This document shows, piece after piece, positions 7,509-12,706 of a stretch of 12,706 nucleotides of DNA. The position numbers were made by a program, and so were the translations under genes. The notes below the pieces were generated by a model. That model was given only the letters and a program-made list of their open reading frames with translations. It made no database searches and was not told where the DNA came from. This stretch comes from Oscillospiraceae bacterium (lineage in GTDB: Bacteria > Bacillota > Clostridia > UMGS1810), in the NCBI GenBank assembly GCA_022769845.1, contig JALEIO010000057.1:1-12706 (forward strand), read 5' to 3'. Positions within the stretch are counted from its first letter, which is position 1, and each line of letters begins with the position of its first letter.

Positions 7509-7535
7509 AATTTATACGAAAAAGGGGTAGATATT

Positions 7536-9629
7536 ATGAACACAGTTTCAAGCGAGTTCGGTTCAATGGTATTTGATGACGCGGTTATGCAGGCACGTTT
7601 ACCCAAAGAAACATACAAAGCGCTGCGAAATACCATTAAAAACGGAAAGCACCTTGATTTGTCGGTTGCAACGGTTGTTGCAAATGCAATGAAGGATTGG
7701 GCGGTGGAAAAAGGCGCAACACATTTTACCCACTGGTTTCAGCCTATGACAGGCGTTACGGCGGAAAAACATGACAGTTTTATTTCGCCGAGAGATAACG
7801 GCAAGGTTATTATGGAATTTTCGGGAAAAGAGCTTATTCAGGGCGAGCCTGACGCGTCTTCTTTCCCCTCGGGCGGTCTTAGAGCAACCTTTGAAGCAAG
7901 AGGTTACACCGCTTGGGACGCAACTTCTTATGCATTTATAAAAGATAACATTTTGTGTATTCCTACAGTTTTCTGCTCATACGGCGGTGAAGCGCTTGAC
8001 CAGAAAACCGCACTGCTTCGTTCAATGGAGGCTATTAACAAGCAGGCTTTAAGAGTTTTGAAATTGTTCGGCAACGATGATGTAAAATCAGTAAAAACAA
8101 CTGTTGGACCCGAGCAGGAATATTTTCTTGTAGACAAAGATTTGTATGACAAACGAAAAGATTTGATTTACACAGGCAGAACGCTTTTCGGTGCTCGTCC
8201 GCCGAAAGGACAGGAGCTTGACGACCACTATTTTGGTGCTATCAAGCCGAGAGTTTCGGAGTTTATGAAGGAATTAAACGCTGAACTTTGGAAGCTTGGT
8301 GTTTTGGCAAAGACAGAGCATAACGAAGTTGCTCCTGCTCAACACGAGCTTGCACCGATATTCACAACTTCTAACATTGCAGCCGACCACAACCAGCTGA
8401 CAATGGAAATTATGCAGAAGGTTGCAAAAAAACACGGTATGGTATGTCTTTTGCACGAAAAACCGTTTGCAGGCGTAAACGGAAGCGGTAAACACAACAA
8501 CTGGTCAATTTCTACCGACACAGGCGCAAACCTTTTGGAGCCCGGCGAAACACCATATGAAAACGCACAGTTCTTACTGTTTTTGTCTGCGGTTATAAAA
8601 GCGGTTGACGAATATCAGGATCTTCTGCGTATTTCGGTTGCAAGCGCGGGAAACGACCATAGACTTGGAGCAAACGAGGCGCCTCCGGCAATTGTTTCTA
8701 TGTTTTTAGGTTCTGACCTTTCGGAAATTTTGGATGCTATTGTAAACGATGAAGCATATGATTCGAAAGAAAAAGAAATTATGAGAATAGGCGTTCATAC
8801 ATTGCCCAAATTCCCCAAGGACACCACAGACAGAAACAGAACAAGCCCGTTTGCGTTTACAGGAAACAAATTTGAGTTCCGTATGCTCGGTTCGGCTGCG
8901 TCAATATCGTGTGCAAACACTGTTTTGAACACTGCGGTTGCCGAAGAATTAAAAGAGTTTGCAGATTATCTTGAGGGTAAGGGCGATTTTGAAAAAGCGC
9001 TCCACGACCTTATCAAGGATACAATTAAAGCTCACAAACGTATTATCTTCAATGGCGACGGCTATGACGATAAATGGGTTAAAGAAGCAGAGCAAAGAGG
9101 ACTTTTGAACCTCAAAACCACTCCGGACGCGCTTTCGCATTTGCTTGATGAAAAGAATGTTAAGCTTTTTGAAAGCCATAAGGTTTACAGCAAGGCAGAG
9201 CTTGCCGCTCGCTATGAGGTGCTTAATGAGAGCTACGGCAAGATTATAAACATTGAAGCACTTACAATGCTTGATATGGCGAGAAAGGATATTCTTCCCG
9301 CAATGAGCAAATTTGCCAAAAATCTTTCAAAGGCAGCGCTTGCGAAAAAAGAATTTATTGCTGATGCTGATTTAAGCTACGAGAAGGAAACAGTTAAAAA
9401 GATTAGCGATATGACAAAAGAAACATATGAATATGTTCAGAAGCTGGAAGACGATTTAATCGGAGCAAAAGATATTACCTCCGCACCCGAATATGCAATG
9501 TACTGCAAAGATACAATTCTTCCTGATATGGCAGCGCTTCGTATTTCGGTAGACAGCGCGGAAGCAATCGCTTCCAAAGAGGATTGGCCTTATCCTTCTT
9601 ACGGTGAGCTTTTGTTCGGTGTAAGATAA
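7536..9629 (+). CDS. glnN: glutamine synthetase type III
   Basis: 697-residue type III glutamine synthetase, a class about 700 residues long and only distantly related to type I, common in Bacteroides, cyanobacteria and Clostridia. Family features in order: N-terminal block with VMQARLPKETYKAL; FPSGGLRATFEARGYTAWD around residue 109; metal-binding GPEQEYFLVD (Glu193, Glu195); EHNEVAPAQHELAPIF; NGSGKHNNWS from Asn315, with His320 corresponding to the type I GSGMH motif; GANEAPPAI; and RTSPFAFTGNKFEFRMLGS around 434-452. Start: AAAGGGG at 7521-7527, 8 bases before the ATG. It is preceded by the two-terminator leader and followed 115 bases later by asnB in the same direction. It likely provides the main regulated glutamine-making activity, complementing the unusual type I enzyme on the other strand. 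The division of labour is inference. Confidence 0.96.
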   Translation: MNTVSSEFGSMVFDDAVMQARLPKETYKALRNTIKNGKHLDLSVATVVANAMKDWAVEKGATHFTHWFQPMTGVTAEKHDSFISPRDNGKVIMEFSGKELIQGEPDASSFPSGGLRATFEARGYTAWDATSYAFIKDNILCIPTVFCSYGGEALDQKTALLRSMEAINKQALRVLKLFGNDDVKSVKTTVGPEQEYFLVDKDLYDKRKDLIYTGRTLFGARPPKGQELDDHYFGAIKPRVSEFMKELNAELWKLGVLAKTEHNEVAPAQHELAPIFTTSNIAADHNQLTMEIMQKVAKKHGMVCLLHEKPFAGVNGSGKHNNWSISTDTGANLLEPGETPYENAQFLLFLSAVIKAVDEYQDLLRISVASAGNDHRLGANEAPPAIVSMFLGSDLSEILDAIVNDEAYDSKEKEIMRIGVHTLPKFPKDTTDRNRTSPFAFTGNKFEFRMLGSAASISCANTVLNTAVAEELKEFADYLEGKGDFEKALHDLIKDTIKAHKRIIFNGDGYDDKWVKEAEQRGLLNLKTTPDALSHLLDEKNVKLFESHKVYSKAELAARYEVLNESYGKIINIEALTMLDMARKDILPAMSKFAKNLSKAALAKKEFIADADLSYEKETVKKISDMTKETYEYVQKLEDDLIGAKDITSAPEYAMYCKDTILPDMAALRISVDSAEAIASKEDWPYPSYGELLFGVR

Positions 9630-9658
9630 AGGCAAAAACGAAAAACAAATAAAACAGG

Positions 9659-9684
9659 TAAGCCGAACTGTAATGTTCGGCTTA
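9659..9684 (+). promoter_or_regulatory. hairpin between glnN and asnB without a T tract
   Basis: TAAGCCGAAC (9659-9668) and GTTCGGCTTA (9675-9684) form a perfect 10-base-pair stem with the six-base loop TGTAAT. The bases after it (TCGCGG) are not T-rich, so it is not a normal intrinsic terminator. The left arm motif AAGCCGAA recurs at 9701-9708 and could pair with the same right arm instead. Possible roles are RNA processing, stabilising the 3' end of glnN mRNA, or attenuation. I see no clear promoter in the 115-base gap, so asnB is probably read through from glnN. Confidence 0.7.
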
Positions 9685-9730
9685 TCGCGGCATAGAGAGC
9701 AAGCCGAAAAAATGTGCTCCAATACATTTA

Positions 9731-9736
9731 AGGAGG
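9731..9736 (+). promoter_or_regulatory. ribosome binding site of asnB (decides start)
   Basis: Perfect AGGAGG, 8 bases before ATG 9745. It excludes the in-frame ATG at 9673, which lies inside the intergenic hairpin and has no such site. Confidence 0.9.
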
Positions 9737-9744
9737 ATTTAGCA

Positions 9745-11325
9745 ATGTGTTCTGTTATGGGCTGCTTTGACGAAAAGATACATGAGGAAGATTTTATAAA
9801 CGGATTTGAAGAAACAAAATCGCGCGGACCTGATATGTCAAGAGTAGAAAACTACGGCGGCGCAAGGCTTGGTTTTCACCGCCTTGCGATTATGGGGCTT
9901 ACAAAAGAGGGTATGCAGCCGTTTAATTTTGAAAGTCTTCACCTTGTATGCAACGGCGAAATATATTTGTTCCGTCCGCTTAAAGATGAGCTTATAAAAA
10001 AAGGATATAAATTCAAAAGCAGCTCGGACTGTGAAATTCTCCTTCCGTTATACAAGGAATACGGCGTTGATATGTTCAAAATGCTGGACGCGGAATTTGC
10101 GCTCATTATCTATGACGAGAAGGAAAAAAGCGTTATTGCGGCGCGTGACCCGTTTGGCATAAGACCGCTGTTTTACGGATACAGCGAAAACGGAAAAATA
10201 ATTTTTGCGTCCGAGGCTAAAAACCTTACAAAGCTCTGCAAAAAGGTTATTCCGTTTCCGCCGGGATTTTATTACAAGGACGGAAAATTTGTCTGCTACT
10301 GCGATATTTCAAAGGTTGAAAAGTTTTCGGATGATGATGTCGAGGAGGCTTGCAAAAATATCAGAGAAAAGCTTATTGCAGGCATAAAAAAGCGTCTTGA
10401 TTCAGACGCTCCCGTTGGATTTTTGCTTTCTGGCGGACTCGATTCTTCGCTTGTATGCTCGGTTGCGGCGTCGCTGTCGGATAAGCCGATTAAAACCTTT
10501 GCAATCGGTATGGATAAGGACGCTATCGACTTAAAATATGCTAAAGAGGTTGCGGATTATATCGGCGCCGACCACACCGAAGTTATTATTTCAAAGGATG
10601 ACGTTATAAAGGCGCTGCCAACGGTTGTGAAAATTCTCGGAACATATGATATCACCACAATAAGAGCGTCAATAGGTATGTATTTGGTGTGCAAGCATAT
10701 ACACGAAAACACCGATTTAAGAGTGCTTTTGACGGGTGAAATTTCCGATGAGCTTTTCGGCTACAAATACACTGATTTTGCGCCTTCTCCCGAGGAATTT
10801 CAAAAGGAGGCGGAAAAAAGAGTGTCCGAGCTTTATATGTATGATGTTCTTCGTGCCGACAGATGCATTTCGGTAAACTCTCTTGAGGCGCGCGTTCCGT
10901 TTGGTGACCTTGATTTTGCAAAATATGTTATGAGCATAAAACCTGAAATTAAGATGAATACTTACAATAAAGGAAAATATCTTCTCCGTCACGCTTTTGA
11001 AGGAAATTATTTGCCGTATGACATTTTGATGCGCGAAAAAGCGGCGTTTTCGGACGCGGTAGGGCATTCTATGGTGGACGATTTAAAGGAATATGCTGAA
11101 AATATGTATACTGATGCAGAATATACAAAGCTTCGCGAGCGTTACAGCTTTGCAAAACCGTTTACAAAGGAATCGCTTCTTTACCGCGAGCTTTTTGAAG
11201 AATATTACGAGGGTCAGGCGGAAATGATTAAAGATTTCTGGATGCCCAACAAAAACTGGGAGGGCTGCAAGGTTGATGACCCTTCGGCAAGAGTGTTGTC
11301 AAACTATGGCGACAGCGGAAAATAA
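9745..11325 (+). CDS. asnB: asparagine synthetase, glutamine-hydrolysing
   Basis: 526-residue enzyme converting aspartate, ATP and glutamine to asparagine. The start at 9745 is fixed by AGGAGG and by the codon after ATG being Cys: class II amidotransferases use an N-terminal Cys exposed by Met removal. The N-terminal glutaminase domain (about 2-190) shows Cys2, RGPDMS (27-32), HRLAI (45-49), NGEIY (70-74) and SSDCE (93-97). The synthetase domain has the ATP-binding loop SGGLDSS (229-235), RADR near 372 and a full C-terminus ending in DPSARVLSNY, as in the E. coli/eukaryotic type. Two motif changes stand out: NGEIYL for the usual NGEIYN, and GEISDE (331-336) for GEGSDE, with the catalytic Glu332 kept. 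gltB starts 20 bases later, so the two are probably one transcription unit. Identity is firm; effects of the changes are unknown. Confidence 0.95.
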   Translation: MCSVMGCFDEKIHEEDFINGFEETKSRGPDMSRVENYGGARLGFHRLAIMGLTKEGMQPFNFESLHLVCNGEIYLFRPLKDELIKKGYKFKSSSDCEILLPLYKEYGVDMFKMLDAEFALIIYDEKEKSVIAARDPFGIRPLFYGYSENGKIIFASEAKNLTKLCKKVIPFPPGFYYKDGKFVCYCDISKVEKFSDDDVEEACKNIREKLIAGIKKRLDSDAPVGFLLSGGLDSSLVCSVAASLSDKPIKTFAIGMDKDAIDLKYAKEVADYIGADHTEVIISKDDVIKALPTVVKILGTYDITTIRASIGMYLVCKHIHENTDLRVLLTGEISDELFGYKYTDFAPSPEEFQKEAEKRVSELYMYDVLRADRCISVNSLEARVPFGDLDFAKYVMSIKPEIKMNTYNKGKYLLRHAFEGNYLPYDILMREKAAFSDAVGHSMVDDLKEYAENMYTDAEYTKLRERYSFAKPFTKESLLYRELFEEYYEGQAEMIKDFWMPNKNWEGCKVDDPSARVLSNYGDSGK

Positions 11326-11345
11326 TCAGGAAGGATAAGGTAATT

Positions 11346-12706
11346 ATGGATAATAAAAGCTTATATAAGCCTTCGTTCGAGCACGACGCCTGCGGTATCG
11401 GCGCAGTGGTTAGCATTGACAATAAAGCGTCGCACAAAATTGTTGAGGACGCACTTTTGATTGTTGAAAAATTAGAGCACCGTGCAGGCAAGGATTTTGC
11501 GGGCGAAATAGGCGACGGCGTTGGCATTATGCTGCACATTTCGCACAAATTCTTTAAAAAAGTCGGCAAAAAGCTTGATATAGATTTGGGCGGCGAGGGC
11601 GACTACGGCGTTGGAATGTTTTTCTTCCCGAGAAACGCTCTTTTACGCAAACAGGCGCAGAAAATGTTTGAGGTTATCTGCAAAAAGGAAAACGTTGAAT
11701 TTTTAGCGTGGAAGGAGGCGGAGGTTGATTCGTCCGTTCTTGCCGAAAGAGCGAGAAAGGATATGCCGTATATTGCGCAGTGCTTTATAAAACGCCCCGA
11801 AGGTGTTGAAAAAGGTCTTGATTTTGACAGAAAGCTTTATATTGTAAGGCGTCTTTTTGAACAAAGCGTTGAAAATACCTATGTTGTTTCGCTCTCATCG
11901 CGTACGATTGTTTATAAGGGTATGTTTTTGGTAAATCAGCTTCGCAAATTTTATAAGGATTTGCAGGATAAAGACTACGAAAGTGCTGTTGCAATGGTAC
12001 ATTCAAGATTTTCGACAAACACTTTTCCAAGCTGGGAAAGAGCGCATCCGAACAGATTTATACTGCATAACGGCGAAATTAACACAATCCGCGGCAACGC
12101 CGACAGAATGATTGCCCGCGAGGAAACTATGCAGTCGGATTTGCTTAAGGACGATATGGATAAAATTCTTCCCGTTATACGCAAGGAAGGGTCCGACTCG
12201 GCAATGCTGGACAATGTTCTGGAATTTTTGGTTATGAGCGGTATGCCGCTTCCGCTTGCGGTTATGATAACCATTCCCGAGCCGTGGAAAAATGATGAAA
12301 ATATGAGTCGTGAAAAACGCGATTTATATAGATATTACGCAACAATGATGGAGCCGTGGGACGGTCCTGCCGCAATACTCTTTACTGACGGCGATGTTAT
12401 GGGCGCGTGTCTTGACCGAAACGGACTTAGACCTGCAAGATATTACATCACCAAGGACAACAGGCTTATTTTGTCGTCCGAGGTTGGAGTTTTGGATATT
12501 CCGAGCGATGAGATTGTTGAAAAATCGCGTCTTAAACCGGGCAAAATGCTGCTTGTCGATATGAAAAACAAGCGCATTGTATCTGATGATGAGTGCAAGG
12601 AATATTATGCAAAAAGAAAGCCGTACGGCGAATATCTTGATTCTTGTCTTGTAACGCTTGAGTCGCTTCCTGTTCCGAACAAAAAGCCGGAGCAGTATTC
12701 CGACAG
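11346..12706 (+). CDS. gltB: glutamate synthase large subunit, 5' part (runs off the window)
   Basis: First 453 codons of the large (glutamine amidotransferase) subunit of glutamate synthase, which makes two glutamates from glutamine and 2-oxoglutarate. In Clostridia and Bacillus this subunit may be called GltA. My own translation starts MDNKSLYKPSFEHDACGIGA, so Cys16 would become the N-terminal nucleophile after a 15-residue propeptide is removed. Other class II amidotransferase marks are HSRFSTNTFPSWERAHP (from 219), HNGEINT (241-247), WDGPAA (338-343) and DRNGLRPARY (357-366). The segment EHRAGKDFAGEIGDGVGIM differs from the common HRGA...TGDGAG version. ATG 11346 has AAGG at 11337-11340 and AGGAAGG at 11328-11334; asnB ends 20 bases upstream. 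The frame is open to the window edge, so the FMN and iron-sulphur domains are not seen. It is probably in one operon with glnN and asnB. Confidence 0.95.
   Translation, partial: MDNKSLYKPSFEHDACGIGAVVSIDNKASHKIVEDALLIVEKLEHRAGKDFAGEIGDGVGIMLHISHKFFKKVGKKLDIDLGGEGDYGVGMFFFPRNALLRKQAQKMFEVICKKENVEFLAWKEAEVDSSVLAERARKDMPYIAQCFIKRPEGVEKGLDFDRKLYIVRRLFEQSVENTYVVSLSSRTIVYKGMFLVNQLRKFYKDLQDKDYESAVAMVHSRFSTNTFPSWERAHPNRFILHNGEINTIRGNADRMIAREETMQSDLLKDDMDKILPVIRKEGSDSAMLDNVLEFLVMSGMPLPLAVMITIPEPWKNDENMSREKRDLYRYYATMMEPWDGPAAILFTDGDVMGACLDRNGLRPARYYITKDNRLILSSEVGVLDIPSDEIVEKSRLKPGKMLLVDMKNKRIVSDDECKEYYAKRKPYGEYLDSCLVTLESLPVPNKKPEQYSD

Larger units (their letters stand above)
7389..7535 (+). promoter_or_regulatory. 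glnN leader: putative tandem ANTAR-responsive attenuator
   Basis: The predicted 5' untranslated region contains two successive modules, each starting with TAAAGCGACAAGGA and each ending in an intrinsic terminator. In module 1, GCGAC (7394-7398) and GCCGC (7405-7409) can pair, with one A-C mismatch, around the hexaloop AAGGAC. In module 2, GAC and GTC (7460-7462, 7469-7471) pair around AAGGAT. Both loops have A at position 1 and G at position 4, the signature reported for ANTAR-protein RNA targets. In both modules this small stem uses bases that the terminator stem also needs, so stabilising it would favour read-through. That NitR encoded just across the divergent promoters binds here is inference. 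Confidence 0.65.

Noticed and set aside
7389..7535. Glutamine riboswitch (glnA RNA or downstream-peptide motif) or T-box leader
   Set aside because: I could not find the three-way junction consensus of the glutamine aptamers or a T-box TGGNACCGCG sequence. The hairpin and hexaloop arrangement fits ANTAR targets better.
9659..9684. Intergenic hairpin as a rho-independent terminator of glnN
   Set aside because: No T tract follows the stem; the next bases are TCGCGG.
9673..9744. Upstream in-frame ATG as asnB start
   Set aside because: It lies in the intergenic hairpin, lacks a Shine-Dalgarno site, and would bury the catalytic Cys that must follow the initiator Met at 9745.

Overview
The window looks like a chromosomal segment from a low-to-mid GC Gram-positive bacterium of class Clostridia (Bacillota), possibly a gut-type lineage. 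Support for this comes from strong GGAGG-type ribosome sites, consensus TTGACA/TATACT promoters, a Firmicutes-style acidic tail on RpoB, an rpoC gene that probably starts with TTG, and a GSIII-type glutamine synthetase next to an ANTAR regulator. Anything below class is a guess.

Layout. Bases 1-5368 (+) hold the 3' part of rpoB and the complete rpoC, the large catalytic subunits of RNA polymerase. A 34-base perfect palindrome with flanking A and T tracts (5375-5408) closes rpoC. It also serves the converging operon on the minus strand: glnA (a short, divergent type I glutamine synthetase) followed by an ANTAR-domain RNA-binding regulator resembling NitR. From a roughly 290-base divergent control region (7245-7535), a second set of genes runs on the plus strand: glnN (type III glutamine synthetase), asnB (glutamine-dependent asparagine synthetase) and gltB (glutamate synthase large subunit), which leaves the window at 12706.

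How the parts fit. Apart from the polymerase genes, every gene handles ammonia or glutamine nitrogen: two unrelated-class glutamine synthetases make glutamine, GltB turns glutamine plus 2-oxoglutarate into glutamate, and AsnB moves glutamine nitrogen to aspartate. The ANTAR protein is the obvious regulator. Its receiver domain has lost the phosphorylation residues, and the 147-base leader of glnN contains two successive intrinsic terminators. Each is preceded by the same 14-base sequence, which can form a small stem with an A1/G4 hexaloop, the kind of loop ANTAR proteins bind. The proposed system is therefore NitR-controlled antitermination of glnN-asnB-gltB through a tandem two-terminator leader. 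The glnA-nitR transcript itself has a very short leader without such terminators. This wiring is inferred from sequence and known ANTAR biology, not shown.

No tRNA, rRNA, CRISPR array, insertion sequence or prophage signal was seen. No gene-free stretch exceeds 300 bases.
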